Source: JBJXHG01 sp046160865 (lineage in GTDB: Bacteria > Planctomycetota > UBA1135 > GCA-002686595). From it: a stretch of 48,016 nucleotides of DNA. The notes under the pieces were generated by a model. That model was not told where the DNA came from. It was given only the letters and a program-made list of their open reading frames with translations, and ran no database searches. This document shows, piece after piece, positions 36,944 through 45,754 of this stretch. The stretch spans positions 1-48,016 of the forward strand of contig JBJXHG010000009.1 in the NCBI GenBank assembly GCA_046160865.1, read 5' to 3'. Position 1 is the stretch's first letter. Every line of letters starts with the position of its first letter. The position numbers were made by a program, and so were the translations under genes.

Positions 36944-38026
36944 ATGGTGGACACGATCAAGCACTGGGTCAACACGATCTCCGCGCCGATCCCGTACACC
37001 ATCGGCCTGACGGTGCTGATGGCGCTCACGCTGCGGTTCCGCAACTTCGTCACGCGCCCGATCGTCTTCCTGTTCGTCGTCGTGCTGTCCGTGGCGTTCT
37101 TCGCGTTCGCGTGGACGGACCCGAACTTCCACAAGATCATCACGAAGCCGGACAACGTGCCGATCGTGATCCTGCTCGCCGGCGTCGTGTTCTTCTCGTG
37201 GCTCTCGTTACGGCGCGCCGTCGTCAACGACGAGCGTACGAAGCGCGGCGAGGTGACGCTCGAAGCCGAGCTCAGCAAGCAAAAGGTCTTCACGTGGCCG
37301 GACCTCGTCTACACCGAGCTCATCTGCCTCGTGCTGTTCACGGCGCTGCTCACGATCTGGAGCGTCGGAATCGAGGCGCCGCTCGAAGAGCCCGCTTCAC
37401 CCGCGCGCACGCCGAACCCGTCGAAAGCGCCGTGGTACTTCCTCGGATTGCAGGAGCTGCTCGTCTACTTCGATCCGTGGATCGCGGGCGTGCTCTTGCC
37501 GAGCTTCATCATCATCGGGCTCTGCGCCGTGCCGTACCTCGACACGAACCCGAAGGGCAACGGCTACTACACGTTCAAGGAGCGTCCGTTCGCGATCAGC
37601 TTCTTCTGGACGGGCTTCCTGCTGCTGTGGGTTTCGCTCGTCATCATGGGCACGTTCCTGCGCGGCCCGAACTGGTCGTTCTTCGGTCCGTTCGAGTACT
37701 GGGACCTCCACAAGCTCGAGCCCGCCGTCAACGTCGACTTCTCCGAGTACTTCTGGATTCGCTGGCTCGATCAGCCACGGCCCGAGAGCATCTTGCTGCG
37801 CGAGGCGCCCGGGCTCATCAGTCTGCTCGTGTTCTTCGTGGTTCTGCCGCCGCTGCTCGGGAAGACCTTCTTCCGCAAGATGGCCGCGGATCTCGGCCCG
37901 ATCCGCTTCAACGTGCTGATGCACTTGTTCCTGTGGTTCGCGCTCGTGCCGATCAAGATGGTGCTGCGCTGGACCGTGAACCTGAAGTACATCGTCGGCA
38001 TCCCCGAATTCTTCTTCAATGTTTGA
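36944..38026 (+). CDS. cytochrome b C-terminal-half / subunit IV-like protein, enlarged
   Basis: At 360 residues, more than twice the usual 160-residue subunit IV. Residues about 7-85 form two or three membrane helices. A charged loop and WPDLVYTELICLVLFTALL follow, then the subunit IV core: NPSKAPWYFLGLQELL, a motif strongly characteristic of cytochrome b C-terminal halves (PEWY-like site replaced by APWY). Further helices follow at about 185-210, 225-245, 300-320 and 335-350. It completes the quinol pocket with cytochrome b6. The additional N- and C-terminal helices are unusual and may dock the multiheme subunit. Confidence 0.85.
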   Translation: MVDTIKHWVNTISAPIPYTIGLTVLMALTLRFRNFVTRPIVFLFVVVLSVAFFAFAWTDPNFHKIITKPDNVPIVILLAGVVFFSWLSLRRAVVNDERTKRGEVTLEAELSKQKVFTWPDLVYTELICLVLFTALLTIWSVGIEAPLEEPASPARTPNPSKAPWYFLGLQELLVYFDPWIAGVLLPSFIIIGLCAVPYLDTNPKGNGYYTFKERPFAISFFWTGFLLLWVSLVIMGTFLRGPNWSFFGPFEYWDLHKLEPAVNVDFSEYFWIRWLDQPRPESILLREAPGLISLLVFFVVLPPLLGKTFFRKMAADLGPIRFNVLMHLFLWFALVPIKMVLRWTVNLKYIVGIPEFFFNV

Positions 38027-38066
38027 GCGCTGAGCGCCCGCGTGCGCCTCTCGCTCCCGATTCACC

Positions 38067-41000
38067 ATGGCGGACCGCGGCGACACCCACTACCCGACCT
38101 CGAGCCTGAACAAGTGGTTCTTGCTCTCGAGCTTCGTCCTGCTCGTGGCCACCGTATGGATGATGGTCGACGACTGGAACTCGCCGTGGAAAGCGCACCA
38201 GCGCGAGCTGCGGCAGGTCGAAGTGCGCAAGGCACAAGCCGCGCTCGCCGCGCTCGAGACGGAGAGCGCGCGCGCGAACGAGACGGAATTGAAAGCCGCG
38301 GTCGAGCGCGCGCGCGCCGCCGTCGAAGCCAAGCGTCCCGAACTCGACGCCGCGCAAGCCGAACTCGATGCAGTCAAGGCCGATCACTACGTCAAGGAGA
38401 CGAAGGCCAAGTCGGCGAAGGCCGACTTCGATTGGACGCGCTATTTGATCGAGGGGCAGCGCGCGACGTCCGGCGACGAAGGGGCGCAGCAGAAGGAGCT
38501 CGACGAAGCGCTCGCGCTCGTGAACGAGACCGCGTTCGCGAAAGAGCAAGCGGACCTCGCGCTCGCCGGCGCGAAGAAGAAAGTCGACGCGCTGAATGCG
38601 AGCATCGCGGACGCGGAGAAGGCGCTCCTGACCGGAACGCGCGACCTCGAGCGCCTGCGAACGCGCCTACAGGTGCTCGTGCCCGACGAGCAGACGGTCA
38701 AGCTCGCCAACGTGATCCGCGACGCCCCCGGCCTCGACTTCATCGGCCCGAGCTTGAAGGTGCACAAGGCGGTGCTCGACAACCTGACGTTCGAGCTCAA
38801 CTTCACGAAGACGAAGCGCGTCGACATGTGCACCACGTGCCACGCGACGACCGACCGTGAAGGCTTCGAGGACGTGACCGACCACGAGCCGCTGCGCAGC
38901 CACCCGCGGCTCGACCTCTTCCTCACCGCGAAGTCGCCGCACCCGCTCAAGGACGTCGGCTGCACGATCTGTCACCGCGGCGCCGGCGAAGCGCTCGATT
39001 TCGTGCGCGCCGATCACCGGCCCGGTGACGAGCAGCAAGCGTCGGAGTGGCACGACGAGCACGGCTGGCACAAGCAGCATCACTGGGATTACCCGATGCT
39101 CGCGCAGGAGTTCGTCGAAGCGAGCTGTGTGCAATGCCACAAGCAGTCGATGGAGCTGATCGCCGACGAAGCTCCGAAGGTGAGCGAGGGCTATCGGCTC
39201 TTCGAGCAGTACGGTTGCTACTCGTGCCACAAGGTCGACTGGCTCCCGACCAACCGCAAGCCGGGTCCGTCGCTCAAGAACCTGCAGGCGAAGATGACGC
39301 CCGAGTTCGTCGCGTCGTGGATCGCGAAGCCCAAGGACTTCCGGCCGACGACGTGGATGCCGCAGGTCTTCCATTTGGAGAACTTCGCGCCCGACGAAGT
39401 GATCGCGGTCGCCAACTTTGGCCAGGGTCCCGAGATCAAAGGGCAACAGTGGAACGACACGGCCGTCGCGGCGGTTGCGGCGTACCTGTTCGATCGCGCG
39501 CCGAAACGCGCGTTGCCGCCGATGCCCGTCTCCGGCGACGCGACGCGCGGACGCGAAGAGTTCCGACTCACCGGCTGTCTCGCATGCCACAACCTCGCGC
39601 CGTACGAAGGAACCGAGACGAAGACGGACGATCTCGCGTTCAAGCGCGAAGGCACGAACGAGCACGGCCCGAACTTGCGCGGCGTCGCGACGAAGCTGAA
39701 CGCCGACTGGCTGTTCGCGTGGATCAAGGATCCGACGCAGTACTGGCCCGATACGCGCATGCCGAACCTGCGCCTCTCGGATCAACAGGCAGCGGACATC
39801 ACCGCGTACATGGTCGAGGATCCGGACGGCGTGTTCCGCGACGTTCCGAAGGACTGGCAGCCGAAGCCGAGCCCGGTGGACGCGGAGACGCTGCGCGAGC
39901 AAGCGCGCTGGTTCTTCGGCAAGCTCGGTCGCGACACGGTTGCGCGGCGTCTCGCGGGCCAGGATCCCGCGCACCCGTGGAACGATGCCGACAAGCTGAA
40001 AGTCGCCGTTGGTGAGCAATTCGTGCTCAATCAAGGCTGCTACTCGTGCCACGAGATCGCGGGCCTCGAGGAGATGATGCCGATCGGCACGGAGCTCTCG
40101 AACTGGGGCTCGAAGACCGTCGACAAGCTCGACTTCGGATTCGCGTACCAGATCCCGCTCGGCGGACGCCCGGTGCTCGATCACCACTATCGCGAAGGCT
40201 GGCTCATGCGGAAGCTGCACGCGCCGCGCTCCTTCGACCAGCTGAAGGTCAAGAACCCGAAGGAGAAGCTGCGCATGCCGCACTTCGACTTCACGGAGGA
40301 GCAAGTGCGCGCGCTGTCGACCTTCGTGCTCGGGCTCGTCGACGACGAAGTGCAGCTCGCGAAGATGCGATCGTCCAGCGAGAAGCTCGCCAAGGACGCC
40401 GGCAAGCGCGCGGTGCGGCAGAACAACTGCGCGGCGTGCCACGTGATCTCGCCCGGCGAAGTCACGTTCAAGGACGAGACCGGCAAGGAGCACACGCTCG
40501 AGTGCGAGGTGCGTCCGCTCGAGTACGACGCGCTTCCGCCCGAGATGGACTCGCTCGCGTCGTTCGAGTCGTACCTGAAGTCGTACGAGGAAGAGAACGA
40601 GGAGGAAGTCGAGGAGATCGACCTGCGCCTGCTCGAGCCCGCTCCCGACTTCGGTGCGCCCGGCGACATCGTCACGGTTCCGCGCAAGGACATCGTCGCG
40701 ATTCGTCCGCCCGTCGGAGGCAAGTTCGTGCACCGCGTCACGGACTACTACATCAACGGGGTGGAACACTTCGACGCGGACGCGACCGACCCCGAAGAAG
40801 CGATCACGTCGGTGACCGCCGATCCGGACGGCGAAGGCAAGGTGCAGGACGTCGACGGGAAGTTCCGCGCGTACGCGGAGGAGCCGTACGACAAGGTGCG
40901 CTGGACGTTCGCTCCGCCGGTCTTGTTCAACCAAGGCCACAAGGTGCAGCGCGAGTGGTTCTACTCGTTCCTGACCGATCCGATGCCGCTGCGCGAGCAG

Positions 41001-41771
41001 ATCCGCGTGCGCATGCCGACGTTCCGCTACGACGACGGTGAAGCGGGCGCGATCGCGGACTACTTCGCGCTGCAGTCGCGCGACGATTGGCCCACGCGTT
41101 ACGCGCGCACGCTGAGGCTCGTGCTCGGGCTCGAGCTGAAGGACGAGTTCAAGGACGACACCGAGCGCCGTTGGCCCGAAGTCATATTGAAAAAGGCCGG
41201 CTTCGAGCCCGTCTCGGCCGACGACGTCGCGAGTGGTGCGGGCCTCGACGTGCGGTTGCTGCACGGCATCGAGCGCGGCTCCGCGCCCGACGTCGCGGCG
41301 AGCTTCCCCAAACTCCATGCGTGGGGTGAGCGCCAGGGCTTCCGCATGGTCGGGCCCGTCGACGCGCAGCACGAGCGCGTCGAGCGGCGCTCACCGAGCT
41401 ATCTCGCCGCGCGCGCGCACGCTCTCGCCGGTGTGGGCGACCCTGTGCAGCTCGGCCGCGACGTCGGGGTCAAAGGACCCAACTGCTACCAGTGCCACTT
41501 CCACAACGGGCTCCCTCCGGACCAAAAGGAAGCGCCGATCTCGTGGGCACCCGATCTCGCGCACACGCGCGAGCGGTTGCGCGAGGACTGGGTCGACGAG
41601 TGGCTGTGGAATCCCGCGCTGACCTATCCTGGCACTTCGATGCCCGGAAACTTCCAGGGCGCCCCGCCTCAGTACCAGCAGGTGTATCCGAATTCCTCCA
41701 ACGGGGAGCAAGTCCAAGCCGTGTTGGATTGGTTGTTCAACATGGATCGTAGCGCGCCCGTGGCCCAATGA
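38067..41771 (+). CDS. giant membrane-anchored octaheme cytochrome c
   Basis: At 1,234 residues. One transmembrane helix (about 13-32) anchors it; residues 40-220 are an Ala/Glu/Lys-rich coiled coil. Eight CxxCH haem sites start at about residues 255, 299, 354, 384, 504, 658, 788 and 1140. Between the last two lies a haem-free region of about 350 residues including an acidic run (YEEENEEEVEEID). Individual segments look like cytochrome c class I modules (for example GCYSCHK near 384 and GCYSCHEIAG near 657). It follows the b6/subunit IV genes by 40 bases, so it probably takes the place of cytochrome f or c1 as electron exit. The partner is not known. Confidence 0.9.
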   Translation: MADRGDTHYPTSSLNKWFLLSSFVLLVATVWMMVDDWNSPWKAHQRELRQVEVRKAQAALAALETESARANETELKAAVERARAAVEAKRPELDAAQAELDAVKADHYVKETKAKSAKADFDWTRYLIEGQRATSGDEGAQQKELDEALALVNETAFAKEQADLALAGAKKKVDALNASIADAEKALLTGTRDLERLRTRLQVLVPDEQTVKLANVIRDAPGLDFIGPSLKVHKAVLDNLTFELNFTKTKRVDMCTTCHATTDREGFEDVTDHEPLRSHPRLDLFLTAKSPHPLKDVGCTICHRGAGEALDFVRADHRPGDEQQASEWHDEHGWHKQHHWDYPMLAQEFVEASCVQCHKQSMELIADEAPKVSEGYRLFEQYGCYSCHKVDWLPTNRKPGPSLKNLQAKMTPEFVASWIAKPKDFRPTTWMPQVFHLENFAPDEVIAVANFGQGPEIKGQQWNDTAVAAVAAYLFDRAPKRALPPMPVSGDATRGREEFRLTGCLACHNLAPYEGTETKTDDLAFKREGTNEHGPNLRGVATKLNADWLFAWIKDPTQYWPDTRMPNLRLSDQQAADITAYMVEDPDGVFRDVPKDWQPKPSPVDAETLREQARWFFGKLGRDTVARRLAGQDPAHPWNDADKLKVAVGEQFVLNQGCYSCHEIAGLEEMMPIGTELSNWGSKTVDKLDFGFAYQIPLGGRPVLDHHYREGWLMRKLHAPRSFDQLKVKNPKEKLRMPHFDFTEEQVRALSTFVLGLVDDEVQLAKMRSSSEKLAKDAGKRAVRQNNCAACHVISPGEVTFKDETGKEHTLECEVRPLEYDALPPEMDSLASFESYLKSYEEENEEEVEEIDLRLLEPAPDFGAPGDIVTVPRKDIVAIRPPVGGKFVHRVTDYYINGVEHFDADATDPEEAITSVTADPDGEGKVQDVDGKFRAYAEEPYDKVRWTFAPPVLFNQGHKVQREWFYSFLTDPMPLREQIRVRMPTFRYDDGEAGAIADYFALQSRDDWPTRYARTLRLVLGLELKDEFKDDTERRWPEVILKKAGFEPVSADDVASGAGLDVRLLHGIERGSAPDVAASFPKLHAWGERQGFRMVGPVDAQHERVERRSPSYLAARAHALAGVGDPVQLGRDVGVKGPNCYQCHFHNGLPPDQKEAPISWAPDLAHTRERLREDWVDEWLWNPALTYPGTSMPGNFQGAPPQYQQVYPNSSNGEQVQAVLDWLFNMDRSAPVAQ

Positions 41772-41820
41772 GCTCGGGACGTTTCGTCACCCACCAACCA
41801 GAGAAAACGAGAGTTCAAGC

Positions 41821-42573
41821 ATGAAGACAATGACTGCCATGGGAATCGGGGTGGCCGCGGCCGCGATCGCCACGCTTGCCGCCGCGACGTCGAGCGCCGC
41901 TCCGCGCGTCGTCGAGGGCACCGTCACCGGCACGGTGAAGTTCGAGGGCAAGAAGCCCGAAGTGAAGCCGCTCTCGATCGGCGCCGATCAGGCCAAGGGC
42001 TGCTGCGACGCGGGTCAAACCGTGAGCAGCGTCGATCCCACGCTCGTCATCGGCGCAGGCGATGGCATCGCGAACGTCGTGATCACGGTCGACGTACCGG
42101 GCGCCGAGCTCAAGCCGCCGACGGAGCCGCTGCACATCGACCAGAAGAAGTGCCACTTCGAGCCGCACGTGCTCGTCGCGCCGATGGGCGCCAAGGTCGC
42201 GTTCCTCAACTCGGACCAGGTGTCGCACAACGTGCACACCTACGCGAGCAAGAACGACTCGTTCAACAAGACGATCGCGCCCGGATCGAAGGAGGAGCAG
42301 ACGCTCGCCAAGGGTGACCGCATCGAAGTGAAGTGCGACATCCACCCGTGGATGTCGAGCTGGCTCGTCGTCACCGATACGCCGTTCTACGCCGTCACGA
42401 AGGACGACGGCTCGTTCTCGATCGCCGGCCTGAAGCCGGGCACGTACAAAGGCGAGGCGTGGCACGAGAAGCTCGGCAAGAAGAAGATCGAAGTCGTGGT
42501 CAAGGAAGACGGCACGGCCGCTCCGATCGAAGTCACGATGGGCGAGAAGAAGAGCAAGAAGGGCGGCGCCTGA
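41821..42573 (+). CDS. exported cupredoxin-like (blue copper) protein
   Basis: At 250 residues, with a signal peptide (AAAAIATLAAATSSA). A plastocyanin-like domain carries a likely type 1 copper site: His136 (SHNVH), Cys172, His175 and Met178 (CDIHPWM). The remainder includes a carboxypeptidase-regulatory-like strand set (DGSFSIAGLKPGTYKGEAWH, 197-216) and a Lys-rich tail. It lies 49 bases after the octaheme gene and probably shares its transcript, which suggests a periplasmic electron carrier for the complex; no experiment is implied by the sequence. Confidence 0.85.
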   Translation: MKTMTAMGIGVAAAAIATLAAATSSAAPRVVEGTVTGTVKFEGKKPEVKPLSIGADQAKGCCDAGQTVSSVDPTLVIGAGDGIANVVITVDVPGAELKPPTEPLHIDQKKCHFEPHVLVAPMGAKVAFLNSDQVSHNVHTYASKNDSFNKTIAPGSKEEQTLAKGDRIEVKCDIHPWMSSWLVVTDTPFYAVTKDDGSFSIAGLKPGTYKGEAWHEKLGKKKIEVVVKEDGTAAPIEVTMGEKKSKKGGA

Positions 42574-42619
42574 GCGTGCCCGCAGCGCGCGGACGTAACG
42601 GCGTCCACGCCGCGCGAAT

Positions 42620-42652
42620 CGCGAGCCGTGCCGGTCTCCGGCGCGGCTCGCG
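42620..42652. terminator. hairpin between converging genes
   Basis: Arms of 13 bases (42620-42632 and 42640-42652) pair at 12 positions with the exception a G-T wobble, loop GGTCTCC. It sits between the cupredoxin gene and the leftward carbonic anhydrase gene and could serve both. T run is weak. Confidence 0.6.
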
Positions 42653-42658
42653 TCATTG

Positions 42659-43312
42659 TCAGAGCTGCTTCGGCAGGATCTCGACGGCGCCCGTGTCGAG
42701 GTCGTAGCGCGCGCCGACGATCGAGAGCTCCTCGACGTGCACGGCACGTGTGAGGATCGGCTCGCTCTGCTCGAGCTCGCGCACGACGCGCATCACGTTC
42801 GCGCGCACGGCGTTGTCGAGCACGTCTCCGCCTTGCTTGCGCGCACCGCTCGTCACGGGACCGATCGCGCGCGACAGACTGTCGAGATGGCCGGGCAGCT
42901 TGCCGCCGCGCAGGACCGCGTCGACCGCACCACAGCGCTCGTGGCCGAGCACGACGACGAGCTTCGCGCCGAGGTGCTCGACCGCGTACTCGACGCTCGC
43001 GATCGCGGAGTCCTCGACGACGTTGCCGGCCACGCGCACGACAAACAGGTCGCCGAGTCCTTGGTCGAAGACGAGCTCCGGCGGCACGCGCGAGTCCGCG
43101 CAGCCGACGATCACGGCGGTTGGATACTGGTTCTGCGCGACCTGAGCGCGCCGCGCCGCGTCCTGGTGATCGTGCTGCGGCTCGCCAGCGACGAAGCGCG
43201 CGTTGCCCGCGAGCAATCGCTCGAGCGCGGGCTCGGTTTGCGCGCGCGCCGGCCGAGCTAGCGTGCTGAGCGTCGGGAGGAAGAACGCGACGAGGAAGAG
43301 GGCGGCTTTCAT
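42659..43312 (-). CDS. exported beta-class carbonic anhydrase
   Basis: At 217 residues, with a signal peptide (LFLVAFFLPTLSTLARPARA). Zinc ligands are Cys71, in GCADSR with the Asp73-Arg75 dyad, and His124 and Cys127 in LGHERCGAV. The enzyme converts CO2 and bicarbonate; the signal puts it in the periplasm. It has its own unit, convergent with the cupredoxin gene. The length and motif spacing are normal for the family. Confidence 0.92.
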   Translation of the reverse strand: MKAALFLVAFFLPTLSTLARPARAQTEPALERLLAGNARFVAGEPQHDHQDAARRAQVAQNQYPTAVIVGCADSRVPPELVFDQGLGDLFVVRVAGNVVEDSAIASVEYAVEHLGAKLVVVLGHERCGAVDAVLRGGKLPGHLDSLSRAIGPVTSGARKQGGDVLDNAVRANVMRVVRELEQSEPILTRAVHVEELSIVGARYDLDTGAVEILPKQL

Positions 43313-43373
43313 GCGCGGGGGCTCGCAGTGCGGAGTCGGGGTCGCACCTTCTTTCGTCCGCGCGCTACGGCCG

Positions 43374-43418
43374 CCAAAAGAACGGCCCCCCTGCGGAGCC
43401 GAACCGCAGGAGGGCCGT
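43374..43418 (-). terminator. intrinsic terminator of the small leftward gene
   Basis: Reading leftward, a 15-base stem (43418-43404 with 43396-43382, 14 of 15 matched, 7-base loop) is followed by TTCTTTT. This is the clearest Rho-independent terminator in the window and ends the gene at 43442-43762. Confidence 0.85.
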
Positions 43419-43441
43419 GGACCGCCGTGGGGAGGGAGCGG

Positions 43442-43762
43442 TCAGGAGAGATCGCCCTCTCGGAGCCCGAGACCTCCAAGGCCGGGGCCGAGATCGAGCA
43501 GCGGCTCGGACGGAGTCCAATCGTGGAGCACGCGCGCGACCGCGACGAGCACCTCCTGATCCAGGTCGCGCCAGAGGTGGTCGTAACCACCTTGACCTTG
43601 CGCGCACTGGGCCAGGTTGCCGTCGACCAGCGCCAAGATCCGTTCGCGAACCTCTTCCGGTGATTCCATGGCCCGTCGAACGAGGGGGATGAGTCGCAGG
43701 CCGTACTCAGGGGGTAGGCCGTGGCGCTCACACATGGAGCGGAGGAGGTTTTCGGGGGTCAT
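43442..43762 (-). CDS. small protein of unknown function
   Basis: At 106 residues from the ATG at 43762; an upstream ATG at 43798 would add 12 residues. It is mainly helical (MTPENLLRSMCERHGLPPEY, then a Glu/Arg-rich helix) with a Gly/Leu-rich end. I recognise no family. A strong terminator behind it and a G-rich tract in front support it as a transcribed gene. It is flanked by the carbonic anhydrase and HDOD genes, both leftward. Confidence 0.6.
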   Translation of the reverse strand: MTPENLLRSMCERHGLPPEYGLRLIPLVRRAMESPEEVRERILALVDGNLAQCAQGQGGYDHLWRDLDQEVLVAVARVLHDWTPSEPLLDLGPGLGGLGLREGDLS

Positions 43763-43768
43763 GGCACT

Positions 43769-43793
43769 GGGGAGGGAGGGGAGCCAGAGGGGG
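43769..43793 (+). other. G-quadruplex motif just upstream of the small gene
   Basis: Four G runs (43769-43772, 43774-43776, 43778-43781, 43789-43793) with loops of 1, 1 and 7 bases form a complete quadruplex motif. It lies 6 bases from the ATG at 43762 on the template strand, inside a purine-rich tract from about 43737 to 43825. It could affect transcription; this is inference. Confidence 0.6.
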
Positions 43794-44073
43794 ATCACTG
43801 CAGAGGAGACGGAGGGGGGGATCTCCTCAGGTCAAAGCTATCCCAGGACCGCTGTGCGTGCGGGTCGCGACGGGCCGCGGAGTCGGGCGAAATGGGGCGC
43901 GCGCACGTCTTCGTCGCAGAGGCACGAAACGGCGCGAAGGCAAGCCGGAGCGGCGAAGTTTCGCACGCTGCACGCGCTGTCTGTCCTGCCGGGAGCCACG
44001 CTGCCGCGCGGCACTTGCCCGCATCATCGCCGTCGGCCGTCGGTGCACCGAGTCGGCGCGCCGCACGCGCGGC

Positions 44074-44916
44074 TCAGACCTCGACCGTCGAGATCGACTT
44101 TTCGACGAACGTCACCGCATCCGTCGCGTCCTCGATCGTGATGCCGAGGAAGCGCGCCGTGGCCGCATCGATCGTGTTCGCTGCGGCGGCCAGGTTGCCG
44201 TCCATCGCGCGCGTCACGAGCAAGTTCACGTTGGCGATCAGCGACACGAGGATGTCGCTCTCCACCGCCTCGCGCGGACCGTGGTGATACTGGATCGCGC
44301 CGCACACCGCCGGCGGCAGACCCCACTGCAGCGCGAGCAGCGCGCCGACGTCGGAGTGATCGAAGCCGAGCTTCTGTTGCTCGCACATCTGCACCGGCAA
44401 GCTCTCCGAGTTCGCGCGCTGCATGATGCTCAGGAACTCGGCGCGCAGGCTGCCGAGGATCACGAGCTTTCCGAGATCGTGCAGCAGGCCGCAGGTGTAG
44501 GCCTCGTCCGCGGTGACGCCCAGCGGACGGCGCGAGCGCTTGGCGAGGAAGCTCGCGACTTGTCCGGTGACGATCGAATGGCGCCACAGCTCGTCCAGAT
44601 CGAAGCCTGAGCTCTTCAGGTGGTCGAACTGCGCGATCACCGCCGCCTGCATCACCACGTTGCGCAGCACCTTGGTGCCGAGCACGGCGCTCGCGTTCTC
44701 CGTCGAGATGCAACGCACGCGCAATCCGTAGAAGGAGCTGTTCGCGATCTTCAGCACCTTCGCTGCGAGCGGCGGATCCTGCGCGATCAGGTGCGCGATC
44801 TCACGCGTGCCCGTCTCCGCGTTCTGCAGCAGCGTGTTCACCTGCTGCACGACCGCGGGAAGCGTGGGCAACGTGAGCTGCTGAGAGAGAAGCTGTTTGA
44901 CGCGCGCGTTGACCAT
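44074..44916 (-). CDS. HDOD domain protein
   Basis: At 280 residues, starting at ATG 44916. The N-terminal half has LPTLPAVVQQVNTLL and IAQDPPLAAKVLKIANSSFYG, the classic HDOD opening. LLHDLGKL marks the degenerate HD pair within it. HDOD proteins are signalling proteins that respond to second messengers or stress; here no attached output domain is seen, so it would act through partners. It is divergent from the exported-protein gene at 45158, 241 bases away. Confidence 0.9.
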   Translation of the reverse strand: MVNARVKQLLSQQLTLPTLPAVVQQVNTLLQNAETGTREIAHLIAQDPPLAAKVLKIANSSFYGLRVRCISTENASAVLGTKVLRNVVMQAAVIAQFDHLKSSGFDLDELWRHSIVTGQVASFLAKRSRRPLGVTADEAYTCGLLHDLGKLVILGSLRAEFLSIMQRANSESLPVQMCEQQKLGFDHSDVGALLALQWGLPPAVCGAIQYHHGPREAVESDILVSLIANVNLLVTRAMDGNLAAAANTIDAATARFLGITIEDATDAVTFVEKSISTVEV

Positions 44917-45157
44917 GGTGTGCTGCGGGATCGTGCCGACGAGGAAGAGATCGAATCGCGATCGTGGCAGCACTATCGAGCGCGCGACCCGCCATAGCTG
45001 GAGAGCACGGCGCGAATTCCGTCGCGTTCGCGCCGAGTGAGACGGCGCGGCGCGACTCAAGAAGCGTCGAGGCCGAGTCCGATCACGCAGCTTCGTCTGC
45101 GCTCCGAAGTCCCCACTTCGCGCGTCAGAGCCCGCATCCACAGCCCGATCGGCACCC

Positions 45158-45754
45158 ATGCAGAAGAGTTTTTCACTCGGCGCGCTCGCGCTGCTCGTCT
45201 TGGTCGGAATCCCTGCCGGCTCGCGTTCGCGCGCAGTGCACGCGGGGACGGCGCTGCGCCTGAGCGTGCCGGAGATGGTCGAGCACGCGGAGCTCGTCGT
45301 CGAAGGACGCGTGCTCGCGCGCCGCGCGCTGGTGTCCACGCATGGACGGATCGAAACCGAGTACACGCTGCGCGTCGGCGAGACGTTTCGCGGCGAGCCG
45401 CGCGAGCTGCGCACGTTCCGCTTGCCGGGCGGAACGCTCGAAGACGGCCGCGGTCTCGTGATCGCGGGCATGCCCGAGCTCGCAGTTGGCGAAGACTTGC
45501 TGCTCTTCCTGACGCGCGCAGGGTCGAGCTCGATGCGCATGCCGGTCGGACTCGCACAGGGCAAGTACAGCGTGCTCCGCGACGCGCACGGACGAAAGCA
45601 GCTCACGCGCAAGCTCGGCGAGCTCTCGCTCCTCGATCCGATCACGCGCGCGGCGCGGCCCGCGCCGGCGGAGGGCGTGCTCGACTACGACACCGTCGTC
45701 GCCGAGATCCGCACCGCCGCCGCCCGCGCGCGCACGACGCAAGGAGGCCGCTAG
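45158..45754 (+). CDS. exported protein of unknown function, paired with the matrixin gene
   Basis: At 198 residues, with a signal peptide (LGALALLVLVGIPAGSRSRA). The mature protein is rich in beta strands (LRLSVPEMVEHAELVVEGRV, then TEYTLRVGETFRG). It has no Cys or recognisable catalytic motif. The stop overlaps the GTG of the matrixin-like gene by one base, indicating a coupled pair. It may be a chaperone or inhibitor of the protease, but nothing in the sequence shows that. Confidence 0.75.
   Translation: MQKSFSLGALALLVLVGIPAGSRSRAVHAGTALRLSVPEMVEHAELVVEGRVLARRALVSTHGRIETEYTLRVGETFRGEPRELRTFRLPGGTLEDGRGLVIAGMPELAVGEDLLLFLTRAGSSSMRMPVGLAQGKYSVLRDAHGRKQLTRKLGELSLLDPITRAARPAPAEGVLDYDTVVAEIRTAAARARTTQGGR

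Noticed and set aside
38667..41372. 901-codon leftward open frame opposite the octaheme gene
   Set aside because: Antisense shadow of a GC-rich gene; Arg/Leu/Val-rich without domains, whereas the forward frame has eight haem sites.
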